Notes under the pieces: generated by a model
Seen by the model: the letters and a program-made list of their open reading frames with translations, nothing else
Told to the model about the DNA's origin: nothing
The model's database searches: none
Source of the DNA: Phycisphaerae bacterium
GTDB taxonomy: Bacteria > Chloroflexota > Anaerolineae > 4572-78 > J111
Direction of reading: 5' to 3'
Assembly: GCA_028285035.1 (NCBI GenBank)
Contig: JANQQF010000010.1
Location: 62,001 to 126,000, forward strand
DNA length: 64,000 nucleotides
In this document: positions 16,070 through 25,813 of the stretch, piece by piece
Numbering within the stretch: position 1 is the stretch's first letter
Layout: each line of letters begins with the position of its first letter
Program-made: the position numbers and the translations under genes

Positions 16070-17053
16070 TTACGCCTGCGGATCAACAATCACGCGGCCA
16101 CGCACTTGGCCTTTCATTATTTGTTCGCCCACCTCGGCCAAGCCTGTTAGAGGGATCACCCGCTCGATGATGGACTCGATCATCTCGGCGGGCAAGACCT
16201 CCGTGATACGTTGCCAAGCGGCCTGGCGTTTGGGTTTTGGACACATCACGGAATCGACTCCGAGTAGATTTACCCCACGCAGAATAAACGGATAAACGGT
16301 CGCTGGCAAATCACCACTTTGGGCCAAACCACACGCAGCAACACTGCCCTCGTAATGGATCTCGGTGAGTAAGGTGGCCAGGGTATCACCGCCAACCGAG
16401 TCAACGCCACCAGCCCATAAGGTTTTACCCAAGGGCCGTTTGGTTGGCTCAAACCGGTCAATGATTTGGCTGGCCCCAAGCTGCTTAAGATAATCCCCTT
16501 GAGTTTCACCCCGTCCCGTTGAGGCGGCGACCTCATAACCGAGTTGGGCCAAAATCGCCACAGACATACTGCCTACCCCGCCAGCGGCCCCTGTCACCAC
16601 GATGGGGCCACTATCTGGGGTCACCCCCTGATTCTGCAAGGCCATCACACACAGCATGGCAGTCAAACCCGCTGTACCGATTGCCATTGACTGCTTGGGG
16701 GTCATCCCCTCTGGCAGCCGGACCAGCCAATCGGCCTTGAAACGGGCATACTTAGCATAGCCGCCCCAGTGGGTCTCACCCACGCCCCAGCCAGTCAGGA
16801 TCACAGCATCGCCGGGCTTGAAATCGGCTGAGGCAGACTCAACCACCATACCTACACTATCCACGCCCAGCACCATCGGAAATTTGCGAACTACTGGCGC
16901 AGAATTGGTTATGGCCAAGCCATCCTTGTAATTCACACTAGAGTAGGTTACCTCAATCAGAACCTCACCCTCGGGCAAATCATCTTGAGAGACCGTTTTT
17001 ATTACAGGGTGAACCCCTTTTTCTTCGATCACCATCGCTTGAAAAGATGTCAT
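16070..17053 (-). CDS. acuI: AcuI/YhdH-type acryloyl-CoA reductase (MDR family)
   Basis: A 327-residue medium-chain reductase without zinc ligands: SSVNYKDGLAITN near residue 40, ILTGWGVGETHWGGYAKYA, IGTAGLTAML, the Rossmann motif VTGAAGGVGSMSVAILA and the C-terminal GRVIVDP. These are diagnostic of the YhdH/AcuI subgroup, which reduces acryloyl-CoA to propionyl-CoA with NADPH and thereby detoxifies acrylate. GAGG lies seven bases before the ATG. Quinone-reductase annotations of this family are historical. No DMSP or propionate genes are adjacent. Confidence 0.87.
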   Translation of the reverse strand: MTSFQAMVIEEKGVHPVIKTVSQDDLPEGEVLIEVTYSSVNYKDGLAITNSAPVVRKFPMVLGVDSVGMVVESASADFKPGDAVILTGWGVGETHWGGYAKYARFKADWLVRLPEGMTPKQSMAIGTAGLTAMLCVMALQNQGVTPDSGPIVVTGAAGGVGSMSVAILAQLGYEVAASTGRGETQGDYLKQLGASQIIDRFEPTKRPLGKTLWAGGVDSVGGDTLATLLTEIHYEGSVAACGLAQSGDLPATVYPFILRGVNLLGVDSVMCPKPKRQAAWQRITEVLPAEMIESIIERVIPLTGLAEVGEQIMKGQVRGRVIVDPQA

Positions 17054-17187
17054 TTTTATACCTCAAAGTTGGATAGGCACAGTAAAGCATAGAGGTGAGT
17101 TTTTATCAAATATAGTTCTAGCAGGGTAAGGCTTGAGCGGGGCAAATGGAGAAAGCTCCTGAATTTGGGAGTGTTTTTTCAACTCAC

Positions 17188-17232
17188 AAAAAAGATCCTC
17201 AAATACAAACCTGCGATTCGAGGATCTTTTTT
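17188..17232 (-). terminator. Terminator of the sulfotransferase gene
   Basis: AAAAAAGATCCTC and its complement (13 bp) flank a 19-base loop. The stem ends with six T residues in either direction, 28 bp after the sulfotransferase stop. Confidence 0.8.
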
Positions 17233-17259
17233 AATCAAATTTGGAGATGACTAATTGGA

Positions 17260-18111
17260 TCAACCCAAGTAGTAATCACGGGTTTTGTATACGTTATCCA
17301 ATCTTTCCAGCATTTCGATACAAAGGCTCTCAATCGCTGGGGATATCTCGACCGCTTGCCCTTTACCAACAGAGGAGGGATGGACAATCGAGACGACTTT
17401 GTCACCAGGATATTTCTGCCCGAGAAACTTGTAGATATTTGGCACCATTTTAGCGGGTTGGGTGACAAAATGATTATAACGAAAGATCATAACATCTGGA
17501 TTCTGATCGTATCCAAACTCAAAATAGTATGAATTCCGTACATACCAGAACAATGCAGCCGCATCAATCAGCGGCATATCTTCGTGAAAGTGTTCAACCA
17601 CGATGTCCCGAATGGGTTCGGGCACATATTCCGAACGCCAGTTATTTGGCTCCCGTTCAACGATGGGCCGCAAATTACGCACGCCTCGGTCCTGGCCAAA
17701 GCGTTTCAGATTTGATCGGGCAACGTCTTTATAGTGACGATACATCCACAAGGCCTTAGAACCGGCAAAGTAGTCTAACAATTCTGGCGAGCGCTGGGTC
17801 TCGACCAAGGGCTTCATCACAATTAGGGGTGTCGTATCTTTATCAAGCTCCACTTTGACTGTGGGCAGCGGATTGAGACGGATTTTTCGATCTTCATCTT
17901 GGGAAGACAAAATACTTCTTTCCGGATAGACCTTGACATCCATATCATTGTTAAAAATATCGAGCATTAGACTGGTACCAGAGCGTTGACAGCCAATGAC
18001 AAAAGCAATAGTTGGATTTTCCGGGCGCTTCAATGTTTTCTGGTAAAGTTTTTTCCGCTCGGCAAATACCTGATTTGAGACCTTTTCACGAATCTCTTTT
18101 ATCGATTTCAT
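17260..18111 (-). CDS. Sulfotransferase family protein
   Basis: The 283-residue protein has the PAPS 5'-phosphosulfate-binding loop CQRSGTSLMLDIF at residues 41-53 and a later VMIFRYNHFVTQP segment in the position of the 3'-phosphate region. It transfers a sulfuryl group from PAPS to an acceptor that cannot be inferred; carbohydrate or lipid acceptors are typical for bacterial members. The gene stands alone with AAGGA before the ATG and a terminator after it. No nodulation- or capsule-type neighbours are present. Confidence 0.8.
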   Translation of the reverse strand: MKSIKEIREKVSNQVFAERKKLYQKTLKRPENPTIAFVIGCQRSGTSLMLDIFNNDMDVKVYPERSILSSQDEDRKIRLNPLPTVKVELDKDTTPLIVMKPLVETQRSPELLDYFAGSKALWMYRHYKDVARSNLKRFGQDRGVRNLRPIVEREPNNWRSEYVPEPIRDIVVEHFHEDMPLIDAAALFWYVRNSYYFEFGYDQNPDVMIFRYNHFVTQPAKMVPNIYKFLGQKYPGDKVVSIVHPSSVGKGQAVEISPAIESLCIEMLERLDNVYKTRDYYLG

Positions 18112-18298
18112 AAGTTGAGTCCTTACTAAAAGGGTAGAAGTGTCTGTTTGATTTAAATTATATATAACTCAACAGCTTCAAGCAACAAGAAAATTAATTC
18201 TGTTTGGGTCATTGCAAAGTCGAGAAAAACGGTGATGCTTGGGTGATTGCAAACTGACTTTACAACAATCTACTTAATTCTACCCCAGCACACTTTGT

Positions 18299-19402
18299 CT
18301 ATCTTCGCCCCAACGGCTGCTGCTGAGTGATGCAATGGATGTTGCCCCCACCCATACTAATTTGTCTAGCTCCAGGCACACCGACCACTTTTCGGTCGGG
18401 AAAGGCCTTTTGCAAAATTTCGTGGGCCTGCTTATCTTCCGGGGCATTAAAGAGAGGGAAGACCACCCCACCGTTTGCGATGTAGAAATTGATGTACCCG
18501 CTCCAGATCGACTCACCCTCGGGTCGGGGATAACTGCTATCCGCCGCTTCAATTGCGTCCGCTTCTTCCGCTGTGATGGGAGGGACTGTGCCTAGAGGGA
18601 GCTTGATGATTTCAAAAGAGCGGCCTTTCGCATCAGTGGCGGCTCGTAGTTGTTCATAGGCAATCCGACAATCATCATATTCTGGCGAGTTTTTGTCATC
18701 GGTCCAGGAAAGTAACAGCACGCCAGGCCGGACAAAGGCACACACGCCATCTACATGACCGTCCGTTTCATCCAAAGCCAAGGTGTCCAACCAAATTACT
18801 TTTTCCACATTTAGATAATCTTGTAGCACCTGTTCAACCTCAGTCTCGGTCAAATCAGGGTTACGATTTTCATTGAGCAGGACTGAGCGAGTGGTAATCA
18901 ATGTCCCATCACCATCAACGTGAATGGCCCCGCCCTCATTGACAACTGATGTTTTATATCGATCTGCACCAACCAAATCCAACACTTTTTGGGCAATGAG
19001 ATTATCTTGATCCCAAGGGTGATACAAGCCGCCTTTAAGACCGCCCCAGGCATTAAATTCCCAATCAATGCCCCGAACCTCACCAGTATCATTCACTAAA
19101 AAGGTGGGGCCACAATCTCGCATCCACGCATCATTTGAGGACATTTCAACCACCCGTACATTCGTTGGCATTAGCTCGCGGGCCGTCAAATAGCTTTTGG
19201 TTGAGGCACAGACGGTGACCGGTTCAAATTGTGAAATCGCCGTCGCCACACCAGTGAAGACTTTTTGAGCCGGTTTCGCCTGAAAACTCCAGACATCAGG
19301 CCGCTCTGGAAACAACATCCAACAGCCAGCGTGCGGCTCAAACTCGCCGGGCATTCTAAACCCATCCTGTCGAGGGGTGGTTGTTCTTAAATTTGAAGTC
19401 AT
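18299..19402 (-). CDS. aguA: Agmatine deiminase
   Basis: A 367-residue enzyme of the guanidino-modifying superfamily that converts agmatine to N-carbamoylputrescine and ammonia. Visible motifs: MPGEFEPHAGCWMLFPERPDVW at the start of the fold (quoted in two parts in the family as GEFEPH and CWMLFPER), DAWMRDCGPTFLV, EFNAWGG, DGHVDGVCAFVRPG and the catalytic Cys in GGGNIHCITQQQP at the C-terminus. ATG at 19402 is preferred because AAGGAG is seven bases upstream. Partner aguB (carbamoylputrescine amidase) is not adjacent; the divergent amidase at 19564 is of another family. Confidence 0.92.
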   Translation of the reverse strand: MTSNLRTTTPRQDGFRMPGEFEPHAGCWMLFPERPDVWSFQAKPAQKVFTGVATAISQFEPVTVCASTKSYLTARELMPTNVRVVEMSSNDAWMRDCGPTFLVNDTGEVRGIDWEFNAWGGLKGGLYHPWDQDNLIAQKVLDLVGADRYKTSVVNEGGAIHVDGDGTLITTRSVLLNENRNPDLTETEVEQVLQDYLNVEKVIWLDTLALDETDGHVDGVCAFVRPGVLLLSWTDDKNSPEYDDCRIAYEQLRAATDAKGRSFEIIKLPLGTVPPITAEEADAIEAADSSYPRPEGESIWSGYINFYIANGGVVFPLFNAPEDKQAHEILQKAFPDRKVVGVPGARQISMGGGNIHCITQQQPLGRR

Positions 19403-19563
19403 TGTCACACTCCTTAAAAATTAGCATCAAATATCTCTATCATATCGTCATTTCTAACCTAGACAAACTCCACTAATCGTTTGCGAATATTTTGTTAGCG
19501 AGTAGGCTAAGTTTGATTTACAATTTTTGATGTGTGATTTGTGAAGCACTATCGAGGAGAATA

Positions 19564-20973
19564 ATGACCCAAGAACTTTTCTACCAATCTGCCACAAAAT
19601 TAGCGGAACAAATTCGCACCAAGCAGGTGTCTGCCGTTGAGGTCGTCCAAGCTCATCTAGACCGAATTGAGGCGGTCAACAGTAAGCTCAACGCAGTTGT
19701 CCAGCTTGTCCCTGAACGTGCCTTAGCCGAGGCACAGCAAACTGATCAGGCCTTAGCACGGGGCGATGTAATTGGTCCGTTACACGGCGTCCCAATCACC
19801 ATCAAAGACTCACTGGACACCGCTGACATTATTTCCACCTGGGGCACGGCTGGCCGAGCCAACTTCATTCCCAATGAAGATGCCACGCCTGTGGCTCGGC
19901 TGCGTCAAGCTGGGGCCATTGTGCTGGGAAAAACAAACACACCTGAGCTAACACTTGGGGGAGAGATGGACAATGAGGTATATGGACCAACACTCAATCC
20001 ATATGACCTCTCAAAAACGCCAGGGGGAAGTAGTGGCGGGGCTGGAGCGATTATTGCAGCGGGAGGGTCGCCGCTTGATTTGGGCAGTGACATCGGCGGT
20101 AGTATTCGCAGTCCCAGTCACATCTGTGGTATCGCTGGTCTTAAACCGACCTCGCTGCGGGTATCACGAGCGGGGCACGTTAGGATCTGTGGATTCGGTG
20201 AAGCAGACAATTTTAACCAGGTTGGGCCAATGGCTCGATATGTTGAGGATTTGGCCTTGTACTTGCCCATCATCGCTGGCCCCGACTGGCGAGACCCACG
20301 GATTGTGCCCGCCCCACTCGGCCATCCTGATGATGTCCCGACTAAAGATTTACGTCTGGCCTTTTACATTGATGGTGGTTTATATCCTCCCGTCGATGAT
20401 TTGGGCCAGACGGTCGAGGCTGTTGCCCAGCATTTTGCCAAGCAAGGGTTCAGCATCAAGTCGGATGCGCCCGCCGCTCTACCACAGGCAGCAACGCTAT
20501 ATCCGCAGATGCTCTTTGCGAACCGAGGCTTGGCCCTGCAACGTGCCCTTGAACAGGCAGGCACCATTAAAGCCGGTCCTCACTTTCAACGGCTACTGGA
20601 TGAAGCCCAAACCTTTGAGCCGGTCGAGCAGGAAACAGTTTTGGCCAATTTAGATCGATTTCGGCAGGAGATGAGTCGTTTTATGGCCGATTATGACGCT
20701 ATTATCTGCCCGCCAGAGGTGTATCCAGCCGTCCCGTTGGGGGAAACGCAAACAGATGTCGTAAAACAAGACAAATATCGGATGTGGGCCCATATGAATG
20801 CTTACAATATGACGGGATGGCCTGCGGCTGTTGTTCGGGCTGGCACAACTTTCGACGGCTTACCCATTGGTATTCAAATTGTTGCGCGGCCATGGCGAGA
20901 GGATGTGGCCTTGGCCCTCGCAGCGTATATCGAGACTGAGTTTGGGGGCTGGCAGAGGTCTACAATCGTGTAA
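19564..20973 (+). CDS. Amidase (amidase-signature family)
   Basis: A 469-residue protein with the Ser-cisSer-Lys triad: Lys in PITIKDSLDT, cis-Ser in GGSSGGAGA and nucleophile Ser in GSDIGGSIRSPSHICG. The C-terminal GWPAAVVRAG and GLPIGIQIVA complete the fold. It hydrolyses amide bonds; GatA is unlikely because gatB/gatC are absent and the sequence is closer to general amidases and the fatty-acid-amide-hydrolase-like group. The ATG at 19564 follows GAGGAG; an upstream in-frame ATG at 19534 has no ribosome site. Divergent from aguA with a 161-bp shared promoter region. Confidence 0.88.
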   Translation: MTQELFYQSATKLAEQIRTKQVSAVEVVQAHLDRIEAVNSKLNAVVQLVPERALAEAQQTDQALARGDVIGPLHGVPITIKDSLDTADIISTWGTAGRANFIPNEDATPVARLRQAGAIVLGKTNTPELTLGGEMDNEVYGPTLNPYDLSKTPGGSSGGAGAIIAAGGSPLDLGSDIGGSIRSPSHICGIAGLKPTSLRVSRAGHVRICGFGEADNFNQVGPMARYVEDLALYLPIIAGPDWRDPRIVPAPLGHPDDVPTKDLRLAFYIDGGLYPPVDDLGQTVEAVAQHFAKQGFSIKSDAPAALPQAATLYPQMLFANRGLALQRALEQAGTIKAGPHFQRLLDEAQTFEPVEQETVLANLDRFRQEMSRFMADYDAIICPPEVYPAVPLGETQTDVVKQDKYRMWAHMNAYNMTGWPAAVVRAGTTFDGLPIGIQIVARPWREDVALALAAYIETEFGGWQRSTIV

Positions 20974-21015
20974 AACATCATATTTTAGTGTTTATTAGAA
21001 AGATCAAGCAAATCA

Positions 21016-21217
21016 TCACGAAACACCAATCACACTGGTTAACGGGGGGTGCAGTTCGTGAGCTAAGGCTGAAATCTGTCTAAGTTTTGACTGTGATTGC
21101 TCAAGTTGTCGCTTAAGCGCCATAAGCTGATCACTGTTTTCATCGATTTGTAATGGAGAAGGTTTAATTTCAGGTGTTATTTGCTTTGTCCTTGTTTTGC
21201 AGTTTGAAGAGCGAACA
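21016..21217 (-). pseudogene. Truncated histidine-kinase H-box fragment
   Basis: Directly after the hybrid-kinase stop, in another frame, an open stretch encodes a coiled-coil (QLMALKRQLEQSQSKLRQ) leading into ISALAHELHPPLTSVIG, a recognisable phosphoacceptor H-box, and stops four codons later. There is no ATG with a ribosome site in frame. It is best read as a remnant of a second HisKA protein, or of a longer protein formerly fused to the upstream gene. Confidence 0.5.
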
Positions 21218-24200
21218 TCAATTTTCAGAGTAATCCAATGTCTCTCGAACCTTTCGGGCCAATTCTTCAGAGGAGAATGGTTTTTCAAGAAGAATCGTTT
21301 CGCGTGAAATCAAGTCATACTCAGATAACGCATCATCAGCATACCCGGAAATATAAAGCACTTTTAGCTCGGGATAATGCCCCAGAAGTTGGTCAGCCAA
21401 TTCACGGCCATTCATATAGGGCATAATGATGTCAGTAAGCAGTAGATCAATCTCATCGTGCCTTTCCTTGCACAATTTCAGAGCTGCTTCGGGATGGCTC
21501 GCTTCCAAAACCGTGTAGCCTTGCTTTTGCAAGAAACGGCGGGCAATCATTCGCACAGTGGACTCATCTTCGACCAATAAAATCGTTTCATCGCCCCGCA
21601 AGTTGTCTGTAGGCATCGTTTCGGGCACAAAATGATTGGTCCTTGTGTACGCCTCAGCCTGAGGAAAGTAGATATAAATCGTTGTGCCTACATTGATCTC
21701 ACTATCGATGACAATGTAACCGTTGCTCTGTCGAATAATTCCATAAACCGTGGACAGGCCAAGCCCCGTTCCTTTACCGGGAGCCTTGGTGGTAAAGAAG
21801 GGATCAAAAACACGGCGCAGCGTTTCCGCATCCATTCCAGTACCAGTATCAGAGACAGCCAGACGGACATAATCCCCAGCGGGCACAGTGAAATGTGACC
21901 GATGATAGGGGCGATCCAAGGTCACATCTTCAGTTTTCACCCGCAATTCACCACCCCCGGGCATTGCATCCCGGGCATTAACAGCCAAGTTCATCAACAC
22001 CTGATCGACTTGGCCTGGATCGGCTAGAATTGAGGCAAGTTCTGGGGCTAAATCGGTGGTCAATTTAATCTCAGGAGTCAGTAACCGATGTAGCATTCGT
22101 TCCAGATTAAGGACCAAATTGTTGAGACTGATCAGTTGCGGGCGTAATGTTTGTTGGCGACTAAAGGCCAGCAGTTGCCGAGTTAATTCGGCAGCCCGAC
22201 TACTGGCGCTCTTAATCAATTCTACGTCACCCCGAGCGGGATCGTTGGGATCGGGGTATTGTCGCAGCAACAATTCACTGTAGCCAGAAATTACCGTGAG
22301 AATATTGTTAAAATCGTGCGCCACCCCACCCGCTAGTCGGCCAATTGCCTCCATTTTTTGAGCCTGCCGGAACTGTTCTTCTAGATTTTTTTGGTCGGTA
22401 ATATCGCGCACAATACCGATATACATCTTCTTCTCACCAAGCTCGAAAGCGCTAACTGCCAGATCCATTGGAAAGTTGGTTTTATCCTGCCGAATGCCAT
22501 AAATATCACGGCTTCGCATCGAACGCGTGGCTTTGTGATTTTCGTTTGTAGCCATCAACATACTCTGACCTGGGATTAACAAATCAATGGATTGATGTAA
22601 AACATCTCCAGCCGCATAACCAAAAATCTCTTCAGCAGCGGGATTCAACGACTCGATAACAAAATCGGCGTCCGTGGTAATAATGCCATCAACCACATTA
22701 TTAACGACAGATCGGGTCAAGGCCTCGCTATAACGCAACGCCTCCTCTGCCGCCTCACGCTCCGACACCTCCTGTTGTAACTCTTCTGCATAAGTTGAGG
22801 TTTGCCGATAGGCCTGTTCCAATTTACGAACTGTATCATTTAAAGTCACTTCGACCAGTTTACTCTGGGTGATATCTCGGGAAATCACGACCGCGTGAGT
22901 GACTATCCCTTGAGCATCTCGATAGGGGTAGTAGGCTACATCGAAATACCGCTGGCCTAAAGTAGCAAAGCCAAACCATTCTTGATAACGTACTTCATTG
23001 CCAGCAAAGCACTCCTCTAGATGCATTCGTATCTTTTTCTCATACCGCTTGTCGCCCCACACTTCATTGACCAACTGACCAACCACTTCATCTCGATCAA
23101 GTTGATGCGCCTGGCAATAGGCTTCATTCACCGCTTCATACACCAAATCGCGATTGATTAGGGTCATAAACTCACGCGAGGCATTGGCAATGAACTCATA
23201 TTTACGCCATCTCGCTTCGAAAATTTTCCGATCTGTAATGTCACTCACGACCCCGTAAATGGTGGTGACCCCACGTCTCCGTTCAACACGCCCACTATCA
23301 CGGACCCAGATAATTTCACCATCAGCCCGAATTAATCGATACTCAACCTCGCTCGCTTCACCTTGGGCCAATCGTTGGGCTTGGGATTGGGCTAACGGGC
23401 GATCTTCTGGGTGAATCACCGTTGACGGCCAGAAGTTCCAATCTTCAGCGAAGTATTCGTAGGGATATCCGGTCAAGGTTACGACATGAGGTGACAAATA
23501 TGAATTGACATAAAGTCCAGTTTCGGTTACATCTGTCACATAAATATGGTCACTAATGGAGGCAATCACTCGCTCCAACAAATCTTCACTTCGTTGCAAG
23601 GCCTGTTCAGTCAATTGCCAATCTGTCATATCTCGAACCACAAAGAGTGCTTTCCCTCGACGGTCAGTTTCCGGCCAGGAGAAGTTGATTAAGGGCAGTA
23701 ATTGCAACTGCAAATCGCGTCCAAGAAGTTTATCTTGCGCATCAAGTTCACTAGGCACGCCTAGTTTGAATTGTTCCCAGGCTTCGGCATAAAATCGTTC
23801 AAGATAACAATTTTCATTGAAACAATGGGGGTGTAACAGATCGTGAATTGTCATCCCTTGGATATCAACAACACTCTTGCTAGCCCAACCCCCAACGGTA
23901 CGGTTGGCCCGCACCACATGACCTGTCTCATCAAGAAGGCAGACCAGTTCTGGGAGGGTATCCACTGTCGCCTCCCACTCTTGCTTAATCTGCTCAAGCT
24001 CTTTAAATTGTGACAAAAGTTGTTGATATTGATTGACGAAGTGCCCTAAAAATAGACCAACAACAGTGAGACTTAACAGCAATAATTGTAATTCAACCGG
24101 ACGGTCAATGATGGTTTGGAAAATAAGTATCGATATCACAACGACAAGCGCCATCGTCAAACTACCGTAAATCGCCCCGCGTATATTATAACGAAGAAGC

Positions 24201-24574
24201 AACCACAAAAAGGGAGGAACGATTAAATATAGCGGCCACATCGAGAAAGGACTTACAGCAAAAGTCCCAATTATGACAAAACTGATAAGGGCCAAGCTGC
24301 CATAAAAATCCCAGCGCACTGTAGACAGGGGCAAATCAGTTGCTACTATTTGCCGAGAAAAGTAACGCCTCATCCCAAATATTAAGCCAAACATCAGCAA
24401 AAATGCACTGGTAAAGGAGGCCAATATAGATTGAAATATGGGTAAAGTATTGAGGAACTGAACCGCCAAGATAGCGGCTAGAAAGCCTATCAAAAGGGGT
24501 AATACTTGATAAGGTGGAGGAATGCGTTGGATGAGAGGTGTTTTAACGTGTTCAAGTTTATTCTGGTCAGTCAT
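21218..24574 (-). CDS. Membrane PAS-PAS-PAS-PAS hybrid histidine kinase with receiver
   Basis: The 1118-residue protein has six or so N-terminal membrane helices (about 25-190), then four PAS domains (about 200-325, 335-450, 455-570 and 605-725; several end with the VxRDITxxK/Q pattern), an atypical HisKA with the acceptor in [21 protein letters not shown], a HATPase_c with [21 protein letters not shown] and [14 protein letters not shown], and a C-terminal receiver with the phosphoacceptor Asp in [14 protein letters not shown] kinases are the family with H-x-[ND]-x-N boxes. GGAG lies before the ATG. The divergent side has no partner gene; the receiver protein at 24848 is upstream on the same strand and may work with it. 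Confidence 0.92.
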   Translation of the reverse strand: MTDQNKLEHVKTPLIQRIPPPYQVLPLLIGFLAAILAVQFLNTLPIFQSILASFTSAFLLMFGLIFGMRRYFSRQIVATDLPLSTVRWDFYGSLALISFVIIGTFAVSPFSMWPLYLIVPPFLWLLLRYNIRGAIYGSLTMALVVVISILIFQTIIDRPVELQLLLLSLTVVGLFLGHFVNQYQQLLSQFKELEQIKQEWEATVDTLPELVCLLDETGHVVRANRTVGGWASKSVVDIQGMTIHDLLHPHCFNENCYLERFYAEAWEQFKLGVPSELDAQDKLLGRDLQLQLLPLINFSWPETDRRGKALFVVRDMTDWQLTEQALQRSEDLLERVIASISDHIYVTDVTETGLYVNSYLSPHVVTLTGYPYEYFAEDWNFWPSTVIHPEDRPLAQSQAQRLAQGEASEVEYRLIRADGEIIWVRDSGRVERRRGVTTIYGVVSDITDRKIFEARWRKYEFIANASREFMTLINRDLVYEAVNEAYCQAHQLDRDEVVGQLVNEVWGDKRYEKKIRMHLEECFAGNEVRYQEWFGFATLGQRYFDVAYYPYRDAQGIVTHAVVISRDITQSKLVEVTLNDTVRKLEQAYRQTSTYAEELQQEVSEREAAEEALRYSEALTRSVVNNVVDGIITTDADFVIESLNPAAEEIFGYAAGDVLHQSIDLLIPGQSMLMATNENHKATRSMRSRDIYGIRQDKTNFPMDLAVSAFELGEKKMYIGIVRDITDQKNLEEQFRQAQKMEAIGRLAGGVAHDFNNILTVISGYSELLLRQYPDPNDPARGDVELIKSASSRAAELTRQLLAFSRQQTLRPQLISLNNLVLNLERMLHRLLTPEIKLTTDLAPELASILADPGQVDQVLMNLAVNARDAMPGGGELRVKTEDVTLDRPYHRSHFTVPAGDYVRLAVSDTGTGMDAETLRRVFDPFFTTKAPGKGTGLGLSTVYGIIRQSNGYIVIDSEINVGTTIYIYFPQAEAYTRTNHFVPETMPTDNLRGDETILLVEDESTVRMIARRFLQKQGYTVLEASHPEAALKLCKERHDEIDLLLTDIIMPYMNGRELADQLLGHYPELKVLYISGYADDALSEYDLISRETILLEKPFSSEELARKVRETLDYSEN

Positions 24575-24765
24575 TAAGGTGCTCCATCACCTAGCAAGAG
24601 ATTTGAAAACAAGATATACAAAGCTTTTGGCAGCCACTTTATGGTGCCTAACGCCCACCTCGCTATCTATAAACCCCCTCTTGCTCTTGTTAACCTGACC
24701 AGATCGCAATGATTGGTATATCTCCCTTACACCAATCATGTTTTTAGATTGGATTATTTTACAAT

Positions 24766-24791
24766 AAAAAAAGGTGGCATAACACCACCTT
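24766..24791 (-). terminator. Terminator of the receiver gene
   Basis: AAGGTGG and its complement enclose a seven-base loop, followed by five T residues on the minus strand, about 57 bp after the stop of the 24848 gene. The rest of the 24575-24847 gap has no gene. Confidence 0.75.
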
Positions 24792-24847
24792 ATGGTCCCG
24801 ATTGGACCTATCTCCTAATTTAATTTCACATTTAATACACGAAGTTT

Positions 24848-25579
24848 TCAGGCAGACTTTGCTGTCATGTCATCCTCGGCCAGACGTTCTAATTCCTCTT
24901 GTAAGGCAGTCTCTACATCAATCATCTTAATAGCCCCATGATAGGTACTGGCGTTCACATTTGTCACACGTTGCAGGACACGTAGGACTGCCGCAATTTT
25001 TGTAGCACTGAGCCGACTATTTTTCACAACCTCAATAATTTCAACGATATCAACATGCTCTTTTTCTGCTTGCTCCTCAAGCAGAGACAGTCCGCCCATT
25101 AAGGACATCAAATAATTATTCACATAATGAGCCAAAGTCACTGTCGTTTGCCGGACCGTCTCAGTGGCGATGACGCTTCGAGTTAGCTCCTCTTTTTCTA
25201 GAGCCAACCGTTTCATTGAAAGCGCGTCATCAATGGCAGCATGTACTTCTTCTGGGGTAAATGGTTTGATTAAATAGTTGCAGACGCCTAAACGAAACGC
25301 CTCAACCGCGACGCTCTCTGAGCCGTGTAGAGTCATAAAAATAACTGGGGCTTTACACTCTGTTTCCCGTAGCGCTTCCAACATCTCAATCCCACTCATA
25401 TTGGGCATGTTCATATCAAGTAGAATCAAGTCAGGATCGGTCGAAGTCGCAGTTAATAACCCTTGTTGCCCATCAGGCGCATACAACACCCGATATCCTC
25501 TCGGAAGCAACATATGATCCTTTAAAACGCGAGCAATATCCCGACTATCATCAACGATGAGGATGGTTTCACCACTCAT
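24848..25579 (-). CDS. Response regulator with a DHp-like C-terminal helical domain
   Basis: Residues 1-125 are a complete receiver: acidic pair in IVDDSRD, phosphoacceptor Asp in LILLDMNMPN, Thr in FMTLHGS and Lys in YLIKPF. Instead of a DNA-binding domain, the C-terminal half (about 130-243) is helical and carries TVTLAHYVNNYLMSLMGGLSLL, which resembles the H-x-x-N-N phosphoacceptor helix of HDFNN-type kinases, without any ATPase domain. It could be a phosphotransfer or dimerisation module. GAGGA lies before the ATG. It has its own terminator and precedes the hybrid kinase gene on the same strand. Confidence 0.82.
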   Translation of the reverse strand: MSGETILIVDDSRDIARVLKDHMLLPRGYRVLYAPDGQQGLLTATSTDPDLILLDMNMPNMSGIEMLEALRETECKAPVIFMTLHGSESVAVEAFRLGVCNYLIKPFTPEEVHAAIDDALSMKRLALEKEELTRSVIATETVRQTTVTLAHYVNNYLMSLMGGLSLLEEQAEKEHVDIVEIIEVVKNSRLSATKIAAVLRVLQRVTNVNASTYHGAIKMIDVETALQEELERLAEDDMTAKSA

Positions 25580-25714
25580 TATGTTTTCCTCAAATTTATA
25601 AAGAATGCATCCAGAAACCCAAGGGTGACTTAATTCCTATATTTTTAGTATAACATATTTAGGGTGAAATGTAAGGTATTTCTTAAAAACAAATAGGGGT
25701 TTATGAACTTGAGT

Positions 25715-25797
25715 ACTCAGATCAATGCTCTGCGTTGGTTTGGAAGGCGCGATGTAGAGCGTCACACCAGCTATCCGGCAGTATCGCGTAACTCCTA
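25715..25797. repeat. Structured dispersed repeat A, copy 2
   Basis: Shares ATGCTCTGCGTTGG and TAGAGCGTCACACCAGCTATC with 13701-13778, with more variable outer parts. The copy lies between a minus-strand stop (25814) and the next gene, so it would be transcribed as part of a 3' untranslated region. Confidence 0.7.
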
Positions 25798-25813
25798 AAA
25801 ACGTTAAATAATC

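Noticed and set aside
16519..16740. Plus-strand open frame within the acuI-like gene
   Set aside because: Antisense shadow with improbable composition; the minus-strand gene has full family motifs.
19534..19563. Upstream ATG for the amidase gene
   Set aside because: No ribosome site, whereas GAGGAG precedes the ATG at 19564 with proper spacing.
21238..21426. Plus-strand open frame opposite the hybrid kinase C-terminus
   Set aside because: Antisense to the receiver domain, with no supporting start.
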